From Streptomyces lienomycini (GTDB lineage Bacteria; Actinomycetota; Actinomycetes; Streptomycetales; Streptomycetaceae), in contig NZ_CP116257.1 in assembly GCF_027947595.1 (NCBI RefSeq), positions 6,136,001-6,200,000 on the forward strand: a stretch of 64,000 nt of DNA. Reading direction: 5' to 3'. Shown piece after piece: positions 50,792 through 59,408 of the stretch (the first letter of the stretch is position 1; each line of letters starts with the position of its first letter). The translations under genes and the position numbers were made by a program. The notes under the pieces were generated by a model. That model was not told where the DNA came from and ran no database searches. It saw only the letters and a program-made list of their open reading frames with translations.

Positions 50792-50911
50792 AGATCGCCG
50801 AAGACGCACACGCGAGGACGACGTAGCAGTTCACTCGACATGCGAGCCGCGAACGAGCCCGCGGCCCACAGAGTGTCCGGCGCGACTCCCGGAAAGCGAA
50901 ACACCGGGATT

Positions 50912-50922
50912 CGAAACTTTCG
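50912..50922. promoter_or_regulatory. Distal CGAAACTTTCG box
   Basis: An exact copy of the xylanase promoter element, about 220 bases upstream of xlnB and 39 bases beyond the stop of the TetR gene. A related GCGAAACACC lies at 50896-50905. Confidence 0.6.
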
Positions 50923-50960
50923 GAGCCGATACGCGCGCGAGCCGACCCGGGCCTCCGGGA

Positions 50961-51587
50961 CTACGGCTCGGGTACCGGGTGCGGCGGCAGGAGGGCGGGG
51001 GGCGCGGTCAGCCCCGCGGTGACGAACGCGATGACGGTGGCCGGGTGCGGGAACGGGGACGACGCCGTGGGCGTCACGGCGAGCGGGCGCCCGTAGGTCT
51101 CCAGGATGAGGCCGAAGGCCAGGGCGCAGCGCTCGGTGACCTCGTCGACCGACAGCTCGGGCAGCGCCCGGCCGATCATGACCTCGAACGGGGCCGGCAG
51201 GAACTGGGTGGAGACGTTGGGCAGCCGTCCCGTCGGCATGGCCGAGCGGGCCAGCAGGTGGCAGAGCATGCGGCCGTCCGGCGTGCGCACGAGTTCGGCG
51301 AAGGGCTCGACCACGCTGGCCGTCAGGTCGCGGACCGACGTCGCGTCGACCGGCCCCCTCGTCAGCGGGGCCATGCGCTCCAGCCACAGCGGCCCCAGCT
51401 CCTGTTCGAGCAGCGCCGAGACCAGCCCCTCCCGGGAGCCGAAGTGGTAGTGCACGGCCCCCGCGTTGAGTCCCGCCTCGGCGTTGACGGAACGGACGGA
51501 CACCTGGTCCGGAGCCTTCTCCAGGAACAGCTTCTTGGCCGCGGCGAGGAGCCGTTCACGGGTGGAGGAATCGCTGGGACTGCTCAT
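50961..51587 (-). CDS. TetR/AcrR-family regulator
   Basis: 208 residues. The HTH covers VSVRSVNAEAGLNAGAVHYHF (about 24-44), followed by GSREGLVSALLEQEL. The AGLNAGAVHYHFGSREGL stretch is characteristic of a TetR subgroup found next to short-chain dehydrogenases. The divergent gene is an SDR, and a perfect 13-base dyad lies between them. It probably represses that SDR; the ligand may be a steroid-like or hydroxylated compound (speculative). Confidence 0.87.
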   Translation of the reverse strand: MSSPSDSSTRERLLAAAKKLFLEKAPDQVSVRSVNAEAGLNAGAVHYHFGSREGLVSALLEQELGPLWLERMAPLTRGPVDATSVRDLTASVVEPFAELVRTPDGRMLCHLLARSAMPTGRLPNVSTQFLPAPFEVMIGRALPELSVDEVTERCALAFGLILETYGRPLAVTPTASSPFPHPATVIAFVTAGLTAPPALLPPHPVPEP

Positions 51588-51666
51588 ACGGACATTCCAG
51601 CACAGCCGGGAACCGGGTCGGCGCCGACGGCGGGAGCCAGCCCTCCATCAGGTCCGAATCATCATC

Positions 51667-51679
51667 CAATCACTGATTG
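51667..51679. promoter_or_regulatory. Operator dyad CAATCA-C-TGATTG
   Basis: A perfect 13-base palindrome between the divergent TetR (start 51587) and SDR (start 51738) genes. Its T/A-rich form is typical of TetR operators with ATCA/TGAT arms. Confidence 0.6.
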
Positions 51680-51737
51680 AGCTATGTTTGGAGCGAGGGT
51701 GGCGAAGGGCGCGGCCCGGCAGCACAGGAGCAACACC

Positions 51738-52565
51738 ATGGGTACTTTCGTCGTCACCGGTTCCGCGTCGGGCATGGGCGCCGCCAGCGCCGAGCGGCTG
51801 CGCGCGGCCGGCCACCGGGTGATCGGGGTGGATCTCCGCTCCGCCGACGTGATCGCCGATCTCGGCACCCCCGAGGGCCGGCGGGGCGCCGTGCGCGAGA
51901 TCCTCGAGCGGAGCGGCGGCGTCGTCGACGGTGTCGCCGCCGTCGCCGGTGTCGGACCGAACCTCAAGGACGCGGCGGCCGTGGCGTCCATCAACTACTT
52001 CGGCCCCGTCGCCCTGCTCGACGGGCTGCACCAGGCGCTGGAGCGCGCCGAGGCGCCCCGCGTCGTCGTGATCAGCTCCAACTCCGCCAGCACCGTGCCG
52101 TTGATCGACGACACCCTGGTGGAGCTGCTGCTCGCCGGTGACGAGAACGCCTCCCGCGAGCGCGCGACCAAGGCGCAGAGCGTGCTGCCCCCGACCCTGT
52201 CCGAGTCCAGCCCCAGCATCTCCGCGTACGCCACCTCGAAGCTGGCCCTGGCCCACTGGGTGCGCCGTACGGCCACCGACCCCGAGTGGGGCCGCAAGGG
52301 CATCCTGGTCAACGCGATCGCCCCGGGCGCCGTCCTGACCCCGCTCATGACCGGTTCCACGAGCGCAGCCGAGGAGCTGGACCCCGACTCCTTCCCGACC
52401 CCGATGCCGCTGGGCATCTTCGGCGAGCCCCGGGACATCGCGTTCTGGGTGGAGCAGTTCCTGCGCCCCGAGGCCCGGTTCACCACCGGCGCGGTCCTCT
52501 ACGTGGACGGCGGCACCGACGCGGCGATACGCCCGGACGCGCAGCCCACGGCCCTGCGTCCCTGA
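51738..52565 (+). CDS. Short-chain dehydrogenase/reductase (3-alpha-HSD-like)
   Basis: 275 residues from ATG 51738 with CAGGAG upstream. TFVVTGSASGMGAASAERL (about 3-21) is the cofactor loop, and GVDLRSADVIADLGTPEGR (about 31-49) places an Asp after strand 2, favouring NAD. ISSNSASTVP (about 113-122) holds the catalytic Ser and AYATSKLAL (about 165-173) the Y-x-x-x-K. A long insertion before the Tyr (about 125-163) resembles 3-alpha-hydroxysteroid dehydrogenases and carveol-type SDRs. It is under the divergent TetR. Confidence 0.9.
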   Translation: MGTFVVTGSASGMGAASAERLRAAGHRVIGVDLRSADVIADLGTPEGRRGAVREILERSGGVVDGVAAVAGVGPNLKDAAAVASINYFGPVALLDGLHQALERAEAPRVVVISSNSASTVPLIDDTLVELLLAGDENASRERATKAQSVLPPTLSESSPSISAYATSKLALAHWVRRTATDPEWGRKGILVNAIAPGAVLTPLMTGSTSAAEELDPDSFPTPMPLGIFGEPRDIAFWVEQFLRPEARFTTGAVLYVDGGTDAAIRPDAQPTALRP

Positions 52566-52661
52566 CCGGCGCCCGGCGACGATCCCCGCCGGGGAACCGG
52601 CCCCCGTCGAGTCCGCGTCACCGTCATGGTGTGGCGGAGGGCGAGTCGAGGGGGAGGCACG

Positions 52662-54860
52662 GTGGCGGAGCGGTTCACGATGGGGATCGTCGAGCTGAGC
52701 GGTGAGGAGCGCAGCCTCGGTCCGTACCGGTTGCTCGGGCAGCTCGCCACCGGTGGGATGGGGATCATCTATCTGGGCCGGGACCAGGAGACCGGTCGGC
52801 TCGCGGCACTCAAGACGGTGCTGGCGCCCGGCGGAGTCAGTACCGAGGCCCGTAAGCGCTTCCGCCGCGAGGTCGAACTCGCCAGCCGGGTCACCAGTCC
52901 CCGTACGGTCCGCGTCCTCGGGTCCGACGCCGAGGACGCCAAACCGTGGATGGCGATGGAGTACGTACCGGCCCCCTCCCTGGAGGCGCTGGTGGTGCAG
53001 CGCGGCGCGCTCCGGGACGTGGGCGCGGTGTGCCGCGTCGGCCGGGGCGCGGCCGAGGCACTGGTCGAACTGCACCGCCGGAAGATCGTGCACCGCGATG
53101 TGAAACCCCTCAACATCCTGCTCACCGGGGACGGCCCCAAGGTCATCGACTTCGGCATCTCGCACGCCAGCGACCTCACCAGTACCCGGCTCACCCTCGG
53201 CACCATCGCTTTCGCCGCCCCCGAGCAGGCCGAAGGCCAGTCCTGCACGGCCGCCTCCGACGTCTACTCCCTCGGCGTGACCCTGTACTACATCGCCGCC
53301 GGCCGGCTCCCCTACCCGGAGACCGTCGAACCGCTCCAGCAACTCAACTACGTACGGTGCGCCGACATCGACCTGGACGGCCTGCCCGACGGGCTGACCG
53401 GACCGGTCACCGCCTGCCTGGCCCGCGACCCCGGCGACCGGCCGACCGCCCTCGAACTCCTCGACATCCTCGCCGACGACACGGTCCCCGACGCCCTGCC
53501 GGCCGGCTGGTCCACCCTCATCGGCCTCTACGCGGCGGAGGGCCTGCGCCTCGAAGGCGCCACCGCCCTCTCCGAAGCCGAAACCGTCGTCCGCACCTGG
53601 ACCACACCCCCCACCCGCCTCCTCACCGAGCCCCCCGGCGAGCCGAAGCGGCAGAAGAAGCCGAAGAAGTCGAGCCAGCCGAGCCGGCCGAGTCAGCCGA
53701 GTCAGCCGAGTCAGCCGAAGCAGGACGAGCTCGACCCGAAGGCCGTCCTCCGGGTCCGCAACACCGCGAAGGTGACCGTACGGGTCTACTCCGGCGGCAG
53801 GTTCGTCAGGAAGATCGATCCGGGTGAGCGCAAGAGCGTCACCCTCCCCGTCGGCTCCCGCAACGTACGGCTGACCGCCCCCGGGAAGCAGGCCGTGACC
53901 CACGTCTACGCCTTGAGGCGGGACCAGGTGCTGGCTCTCGAAGCGGGCGTGTCGAAGGGCCGCCTGTACCTGGACCGGCCCGGCGCCGGGAGACCGAAGG
54001 CGGCGGAACCCACCCCCCGTCCCGTCAGTCCCGTCAGTCCCGCCGCGCCACCCTCACCGGCGAAGACGGGCGAGTTCAACTGGGCGGCGGTCGTCACCGT
54101 GGTCATCCTCCTCGCCATCGGGGTCGGTTGGCTGGTGCAGCACGACAAGAACGACACCTCGGACACCGTCGACAACGAGCCGGCGGCCACCGCTTCCGCC
54201 ACGACCGACACCGACACCGACGCCTCCGGGACGGGTGGCGACACCGTCGGCCAGTACGGCGACACCGTCGGCCAGTACGGCGACGGCGGCAACACGGGCG
54301 ACTCGACGCTCGACGACCACGGCGACGGCGGCAGCACCGACGACGCGTACGACGAGCCCGCCGAACCCGAGACCACCCCGCTCAGCGCCGAGGACGAGGA
54401 GTTCGCCGCGGTCGACGTCGACGACTGCCTCGGCGATCACCGGGACGACGACGACTGGTCCTCCACCACCCCCACCGTGGCCTCCTGCTCCGCCCCCGGC
54501 TCCTACTACCGGGTCAGCTCCGTCTCCGAGGACCTCGGCTGCGAGTCGGAGGACATGGTCTGGTGGCACGACAACGACGACGGCACCGAGACCAACCTCT
54601 GCCTGAACCGCAACTACCGCGTCGGCCAGTGCATGTTCGCCGTGCACGAGGGCGACGTACTGAGCATCTACTGGAACGCGGTGACCGACTGCGAGGCGTC
54701 CTTCCCCGACAAGTACGAGTACATCGTGCGTGTCACCGCCGTCTCCCCCGACGGTGCGCCCGAGGGCAACTGCGGCACCGACGAGCAGTGGAGCCCGGAG
54801 AACGGCGGCGCCTTCTGCGGCAGGGTGGTGTGGAAGCGCAACGACATGCCCGACCTGTGA
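52662..54860 (+). CDS. Transmembrane Ser/Thr protein kinase with Cys-rich extracellular domain
   Basis: 732 residues from GTG 52662, chosen for GGGGGAGG just upstream; an ATG at 52626 lacks a site. The kinase (about 20-280) is complete: Gly loop LATGGMGIIYLG, Lys in AALKTV, HRDVKPLNILL, DFGISHASD and the APEQAEG segment. A Ser-Gln-Pro repeat (about 344-360, from 9-base units) joins a PEGA-like beta domain (about 365-440). A single membrane helix follows (about 474-492), then an acidic Thr/Asp linker and an outer domain of about 130 residues with eight Cys, enough for four disulfides. It should sense an outside signal. It converges with a second kinase at 54908. Confidence 0.9.
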   Translation: MAERFTMGIVELSGEERSLGPYRLLGQLATGGMGIIYLGRDQETGRLAALKTVLAPGGVSTEARKRFRREVELASRVTSPRTVRVLGSDAEDAKPWMAMEYVPAPSLEALVVQRGALRDVGAVCRVGRGAAEALVELHRRKIVHRDVKPLNILLTGDGPKVIDFGISHASDLTSTRLTLGTIAFAAPEQAEGQSCTAASDVYSLGVTLYYIAAGRLPYPETVEPLQQLNYVRCADIDLDGLPDGLTGPVTACLARDPGDRPTALELLDILADDTVPDALPAGWSTLIGLYAAEGLRLEGATALSEAETVVRTWTTPPTRLLTEPPGEPKRQKKPKKSSQPSRPSQPSQPSQPKQDELDPKAVLRVRNTAKVTVRVYSGGRFVRKIDPGERKSVTLPVGSRNVRLTAPGKQAVTHVYALRRDQVLALEAGVSKGRLYLDRPGAGRPKAAEPTPRPVSPVSPAAPPSPAKTGEFNWAAVVTVVILLAIGVGWLVQHDKNDTSDTVDNEPAATASATTDTDTDASGTGGDTVGQYGDTVGQYGDGGNTGDSTLDDHGDGGSTDDAYDEPAEPETTPLSAEDEEFAAVDVDDCLGDHRDDDDWSSTTPTVASCSAPGSYYRVSSVSEDLGCESEDMVWWHDNDDGTETNLCLNRNYRVGQCMFAVHEGDVLSIYWNAVTDCEASFPDKYEYIVRVTAVSPDGAPEGNCGTDEQWSPENGGAFCGRVVWKRNDMPDL

Positions 54861-54907
54861 CCCCGGCTTCCGGTGACCCCGGCGTCCGAGCGGGCCGAAG
54901 ACCGTCG

Positions 54908-56554
54908 TCAGGGCTCGTGGGTGATCTCCACGACCACGTCGATCTCACCCGTGTTGTCGTCGAGGCAGCCCTCGCCGTCGTTGATGCGGAGCTGGACCAG
55001 GCCGTCCCCGCCCGCCTTGAAGGTCTTGGCCTCTCCTATGGCGAGGACCGGTGCGTCCTGGGTGTCGGCGAGGCGGGTCACCAGCGTGCCGAAGGGCGCG
55101 TCGGGGTCCACCTTGCACTGGGCCGCGAAGTCCAGCGTCCGGTCGGACTGCGCGTCGTAGCCGGCCGGGCCGGTCATGGGCATGGTCTGCTGGTCGACCG
55201 TCCACTCGCCCTGCCGGAACCGCACGGTGACGGTGTCGCCCGCCCGGACCACCGCGTTCTCCACCGGCTGCCAGCCCTGCTGGGCGCTCACGACCAGCTC
55301 GTAGGACGCCTCCTGGGGCGCCCCCACGGGTGAGGCCAGGGGGGTCGCCGCCGGGGCGGGGGCTTCGGTGGCGCCCTGGACCGGCCCTTGTTCGTCGTCG
55401 CCCTGGAAGGGTGTCACGCCCGCGAGGAGCAGTCCGCCGCCCATGACGCCGACGAGCGCGGCGGCTCCGGCGAGGGTCCCCGCCAGCCACCGGCCGGGGC
55501 TCGCCTGACGCGCCGGGGACGGTGTGTACGTGCTCTCGACGGTGTGGACGGCCGTGCCTTCGAAGCCCCCGGGGGGTGCGAGCCGCGTGTCTCCGGCCCG
55601 GGCCGACTCCTCGGCGTCGCGGCCGACGGTGACGGTGACAGCGTCGGCGTCGGACGCGACCGATCCGCTCGCGGAGCCGAGTACGGGCAGCAGGGCGCCC
55701 TCGGTGGCCTCCTGCGCCGCGACGCCGCGCAGGGCCGCCGCCACGTCGTCGACGGTGGGGCGCTCGCCCGGCGTCTTGCGCAGCAGCGCCTCGACGACGG
55801 GACGGAGCGGGCCGAGCCGCTCGGGGAGCACCGGCTCGCCGTACACGACGGCGTGCATGGTCGCCGCGTACTCGGGCCGGCGGAAGGGCGAGCGTCCTCC
55901 GCAGACGGTGACCAGCGTGGCGCCGAGCGACCACAGGTCGGACGCCGGTCCGGCGTCCTGCGCCGTGGCCCGTTCCGGTGCCATGTACTCGATGGAGCCG
56001 ACGAGTTGGCCGGTGGAGGTGAGCAGTTCGCCGTCGTCGAGGGCGGCGATGCCGAAGTCGGTGAGTACGGCGCTGCCGTCGGGCCGCAGCAGCACGTTGG
56101 CCGGTTTCACGTCGCGGTGCAGGGTGCCCGCGAGGTGGACGGCCCTGAGCGCGTCGAGCAGCTGAAGCCCGATCCGCGCGGTGTGCCCCGGGGTGAGCGG
56201 CCCGGACCGGCGCACCTGGGCCGCGAGCGAGGGCCCCCGCACCAGCTCCATGACGATCCAGAGCCGGTCCTCGAACTCGACCAGGTCGTGCACGCCGACC
56301 ACGTGGGGGTGCGGCACCCGGGCGACGGCGCGCGCCTCACGGACCGCGCGCCGCATCCGCGTCCGGCGGTCCTCGTCGCCCTCGACGGCGACGCGCAGCT
56401 CCTTGGCGGCGACCGGCCGGTCGAGCAGCTGATCGTGGGCCCGCCAGACGACGCCCATGCCGCCCTTGCCGAGTACGTCGAACAGCAGGTACCGGCCGGC
56501 GATCAGCCGCCCGGAGCCCCCGTCGGCCTGCTGATCAGGTACACCGGTCAGCAC
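54908..56554 (-). CDS. Transmembrane Ser/Thr protein kinase with LecA-like extracellular domain
   Basis: 548 residues. Kinase domain (about 20-280): GKGGMGVVWRA, Lys in VAAKELRV, HRDVKPANVLL, DFGIAALDD and YMAPERATA. One membrane helix lies at about 355-380. The outer part (about 410-548) reads SYELVVSAQQGWQPVENAVV, then RAGDTVTVRFRQGEWTVD, GTLVTRLAD, PVLAIGEAKTF and LVQLRINDGEGCLDDNTGEI. This order of strands and the final IND...DN(T/S)G resemble PA-IL (LecA) galactose-binding lectins and related domains. It may sense a carbohydrate at the cell surface; that is inference. It faces the other kinase tail to tail, 47 bases apart. Confidence 0.88.
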   Translation of the reverse strand: MLTGVPDQQADGGSGRLIAGRYLLFDVLGKGGMGVVWRAHDQLLDRPVAAKELRVAVEGDEDRRTRMRRAVREARAVARVPHPHVVGVHDLVEFEDRLWIVMELVRGPSLAAQVRRSGPLTPGHTARIGLQLLDALRAVHLAGTLHRDVKPANVLLRPDGSAVLTDFGIAALDDGELLTSTGQLVGSIEYMAPERATAQDAGPASDLWSLGATLVTVCGGRSPFRRPEYAATMHAVVYGEPVLPERLGPLRPVVEALLRKTPGERPTVDDVAAALRGVAAQEATEGALLPVLGSASGSVASDADAVTVTVGRDAEESARAGDTRLAPPGGFEGTAVHTVESTYTPSPARQASPGRWLAGTLAGAAALVGVMGGGLLLAGVTPFQGDDEQGPVQGATEAPAPAATPLASPVGAPQEASYELVVSAQQGWQPVENAVVRAGDTVTVRFRQGEWTVDQQTMPMTGPAGYDAQSDRTLDFAAQCKVDPDAPFGTLVTRLADTQDAPVLAIGEAKTFKAGGDGLVQLRINDGEGCLDDNTGEIDVVVEITHEP

Positions 56555-56726
56555 CGGTCTCTCACATCCCTCTCGCTACCACTCGGCAACCCGCATCCGC
56601 CCCCACCATACCGACCCCCGGGGGACGGCTCTCCCCAACCTCCCCCGGCACGCGCGAGGTTGAGGGACAACGGCCCGTCCCCTCCCCCTGCACGTCCCGG
56701 GCCGGGGCGGCCGGGACACCACGCGG
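56555..56726. other. Gap upstream of the LecA-like kinase
   Basis: 172 bases between the kinase start and the end of the broken PPOX gene. It must hold the kinase promoter, but I see no clear -35/-10 pair and no dyad. Confidence 0.3.
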
Positions 56727-57176
56727 TCACCCGCTTTCCCCGGGAGCGACGGAGTAGCTGAGGTCCTTGGCCGTGAGCGAGGCCGGCCGCAACCGCAGCC
56801 ACGTCGTGCCGCGTTCGCTCGGCGCGTCGTACAGGTAGCGCACGAACCGCTCGTCCCAACGGGTCTCGTCCGCTCCCAGGTACCGGGCCAGTTTGCGTCG
56901 CCCCCTCGGGACGTCGAACGGCACCAGTTCGGCCTGCCCTCGCGCGATCACCTGCCGTACGCGTCCCGTCGCGAGGTCGCACTCGTCCACCACGAGCGCG
57001 ATGTCCGGGTCGCTCCTCACCCGGTCGAACAACCGGGTCCACGGTCCCGTCAGCACTTAGAACGCGCCGTCCTCCCACAGGAACCAGACCGGGCGCACGG
57101 TGGGCCCGCCGGTGGCGAGGCGAGCGGTGAGGGGTCGCCGCAGGAAGGTGTCCGTATCGAAGTCGGAAGTCGTCAC
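56727..57176 (-). pseudogene. Pyridoxamine-5'-phosphate-oxidase-like (PPOX/split-barrel) gene with an in-frame stop
   Basis: From GTG 57176 (AGGATG upstream) the frame reads TTSDFDTDTFLRRPLTARLA and VRPVWFLWEDGAF, then a TAA at 57057-57059. The same frame continues VLTGPWTRLFDRVRSDPDIA, LVVDECDLATGRVRQV and ends at 56727. Together they make a normal 149-residue split-barrel flavin/F420-binding protein. The stop takes the place of a residue between GAF and VLTGPW, where the family commonly has an aromatic. There is no frameshift. A restart at GTG 57056 could give a 109-residue fragment lacking the first strands. Intact relatives bind FMN, F420 or heme. Confidence 0.8.
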
Positions 57177-57215
57177 GCCGCGCATCCTGCCGTGCGCGGC
57201 GAGCCCGGTGGAAGC

Positions 57216-57637
57216 GGCAGACGAGTCGGGCTGTACGCCGGGTTCTGTTCCGGAGGGTCCTCGCGGGCCCTCCGGCGACGGCCATCCATCTACGACCGGC
57301 GTTGCCACCGGTCTCCAGCGGTCTACCCGCGGACTCGGGCGGGCAGCCCTCGATCGTCCGCGCAGAGGCGCCTCTTCTTGCGAGGAGGCGTCTCCTCTTG
57401 ACCTTGCTCCGGGTGGGGTTTACCTAGCTGCCCAGGTCGCCCTGGGCACTGGTGGTCTCTTACACCACCGTTTCACCCTTACCGGGGGCCGAAGCCTCCG
57501 GCGGTCTGCTTTCTGTGGCACTGTCCCGCGGGTCACCCCGGGTGGCCGTTAGCCATCACCCTGCCCTGTGGAGCCCGGACGTTCCTCGGGAAGTCCCGTG
57601 AGGGACTCCACGCGGCCGCCCGCCCGGCTCGTCTGCC
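57216..57637 (-). ncRNA. rnpB: RNase P RNA (bacterial type A)
   Basis: Catalytic RNA of RNase P, which matures tRNA 5' ends. Helix P1 is formed by GGCAGACGAG (5' end, complement of 57628-57637) and CTCGTCTGCC (3' end, complement of 57216-57225). Universal segments are in order on the minus strand: GAGGAACGTCCGGGCTCC, ACAGAAAGCAGACCGCC, GGTAAGGGTGAAACGGTG, GTGTAAGAGACCACCAG and AACAGAACCCGGCGTACAG near the 3' end. Length about 420, normal for Streptomyces. Its 5' end is overlapped by the EamA reading frame. Confidence 0.95.
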
Positions 57638-58529
57638 GTGTCGACCATGGTACCCGGCGGACCTCCCGCCCCGGACCGGCGGCAGCCGTCGCGAGGACCG
57701 AGCCGGCCAGGATCAGGGTGAAGGCGACGCCGATGCCGAGGGTCAGGTCCTCGTCCAGGAGCAGAGCGCCCGCGGCGACGGCCACCGCCGGGTTGACGTA
57801 GGTGATGACGCCGGCGCGTACCGGGCCGACCTCCTTGATCAGCTCCAGGAAGGCCACGAAGGCGATCGCGGTGCAGACGACGCCGAGGCCGGCCAGGGCG
57901 GCCAGGGCCTCGCCGGAGGGGAGGGAGGTGGGCCGGGTCAGGAAGGCGGCGGGGGCGTAGACGACGGCGGCCAGGGTGAGACAGGGGGTGATGAGCTGGA
58001 GGGTGGGGACGTTCTTGAGGTGGCGGGCGGCTATGAGGGGGGCGGTGGCGTAGCCGACGACCGTCACCAGCACCTCGGCCAGTGAGCGGGCGTCCCCACC
58101 GGTGAGGTGCGGGACGGTGAGGACGGCGACGCCTCCGAGGCCGAGTCCGAGGCCGGTGATCCGGCGGGCGCCGACCCGCTCCGCGGCGCCGAAGAAGCGC
58201 GCCAGGAGCACGCCGACGATCGGCACGCCCGCGATCAGCAGCCCGGCGGTGGAGCTGGACAGGTGCCGCTCGGCGTCCGTCAGGGTCCACCAGGGGCCGA
58301 TGATCTCGATCACGGCGAAGGCCAGCATCGGCTTCCAGTGGCGTCGTACGGTGCCGAAGAGGTCTCCCTTGCGCAGGGCGAAGGGGAGCAGGAGGGCCGC
58401 GCCGAGCGCGCAGCGCGTGAACACCACGCCGGACGGGGACACCTCGTCCACCGCCACCTTGATCATCAGGTAGGGGACACCCCAGACCACTCCCATCAGG
58501 GAGAACAGGAACCAGCCGCGTGCAGTCAT
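57549..58529 (-). CDS. EamA/DMT-family transporter
   Basis: 326 residues, ten hydrophobic helices in two EamA repeats: LMGVVWGVPYLMIKVAVDEVSP (about 10-31) opens repeat one, and YATAPLIAARHLKNVP (about 155-170) opens repeat two. TYVNPAVAVAAGALLLDEDL (about 256-275) is the typical helix 9 segment. Members export amino acids or metabolites. After the last helix the frame does not stop but runs about 45 polar residues, the last 29 encoded within the 5' part of rnpB on the same strand. It lies 19 bases after the AraC gene and is probably co-transcribed with it. Confidence 0.87.
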   Translation of the reverse strand: MTARGWFLFSLMGVVWGVPYLMIKVAVDEVSPSGVVFTRCALGAALLLPFALRKGDLFGTVRRHWKPMLAFAVIEIIGPWWTLTDAERHLSSSTAGLLIAGVPIVGVLLARFFGAAERVGARRITGLGLGLGGVAVLTVPHLTGGDARSLAEVLVTVVGYATAPLIAARHLKNVPTLQLITPCLTLAAVVYAPAAFLTRPTSLPSGEALAALAGLGVVCTAIAFVAFLELIKEVGPVRAGVITYVNPAVAVAAGALLLDEDLTLGIGVAFTLILAGSVLATAAAGPGREVRRVPWSTRQTSRAGGRVESLTGLPEERPGSTGQGDG

Positions 58530-58548
58530 GCGGCGAGTCTCGGCCGCC

Positions 58549-59382
58549 TCACCCGGTGCGGTCTTGAACGCTGTTGCGGTACGCCGCCGGGGTCACCCCG
58601 AGCACCCGGCGGAACCAGCGGGTCAGGTGCGCCTGGTCGGCGAAGCCCACCAGGGCCGCCACCTCGGCCGGGCGCAGGCCCGCGTCCAGGAGCCCGCGCG
58701 CCCTGGCCACCCGGTGCTGGGCGAGCCAGGCGTACGGCGGCATCCCCGTCGCCGTACGGAAGGCCCGCAGGAGTTGGTAGCGGGACAGACCGAGGTCGGT
58801 GGCGAGGGCGGCCAGCGGCGGCGGGGCGAGGAGTTCGTCGGCGAGCCGGTCGCGTACGACGCGGGCGACGCGGTCGGCACCGGGGACCGTGTCGTCGGCC
58901 GCGCGGGCCGTGGAGTGGCGGCGGGCGAGCGCCGTGAGCAGCCAGGGCAGGCGGGACTCGGCCTCCAGGGGGTCGGGGCAGCGGGCCAGGTCCGTGTGCG
59001 CGGCGCGCAGGGCGGCGGCGAGTTCCGGGTCGTCGATGACCGGCTCGCGGAAGTGTGGGAGGGCGGTGGCGCGGGTGCCGTCGGTGAGGAGGGGCGGGGT
59101 CGCGTACAGAGCGCGGTACGAGTAGCCGTCGGGGGCGGCCGGGCCGCCGGTGTGCACCTCGCCCGGTTCCAGGACGACGATGGAGCCCGGCCCGGAGTGG
59201 ATGTGCCCGCCCCGGTAGGCGATGACCTCCAGGCCGCCGACGGTGACGCCCACCGTGAACTCGTCGTGGGCGTGCGGGGCGTAGACGTGCCGGTCGAAGC
59301 GGGCGGTGAGGAGGTCGAGGGGAGGGCCGGCCGCCCCCAGCCGTGCCCTCGTCCAGCGTGCCTGCTCGCCGCGCGCGTCCAT
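58549..59382 (-). CDS. AraC-family transcriptional regulator
   Basis: 277 residues. The N-terminal cupin ligand domain (about 15-110) has HVYAPHAHDEFTVGVTVGG and GSIVVLEPGEVHTGG. The C-terminal double HTH (about 175-272) is clear: ATDLGLSRYQLLRAFRTATG, PPYAWLAQHRVARARGLLD and ALVGFADQAHLTRWFRRVLG, ending with TPAAYRN. This layout is typical of AraC proteins next to EamA or LysE exporters, which they activate. The EamA gene follows 19 bases downstream on the same strand. Confidence 0.9.
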   Translation of the reverse strand: MDARGEQARWTRARLGAAGPPLDLLTARFDRHVYAPHAHDEFTVGVTVGGLEVIAYRGGHIHSGPGSIVVLEPGEVHTGGPAAPDGYSYRALYATPPLLTDGTRATALPHFREPVIDDPELAAALRAAHTDLARCPDPLEAESRLPWLLTALARRHSTARAADDTVPGADRVARVVRDRLADELLAPPPLAALATDLGLSRYQLLRAFRTATGMPPYAWLAQHRVARARGLLDAGLRPAEVAALVGFADQAHLTRWFRRVLGVTPAAYRNSVQDRTG

Positions 59383-59408
59383 CGCCGACCACCCCTGCTC
59401 CTACGGGA

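Noticed and set aside
56727..57056. Independent 109-residue gene downstream of the TAA
   Set aside because: It starts inside a conserved PPOX strand and continues the upstream frame exactly; it is better explained as the second half of a broken gene.
57217..57552. Small coding frames in the region 57.2-57.55 kb
   Set aside because: The region is rnpB; conserved RNase P RNA segments and helix P1 account for it.
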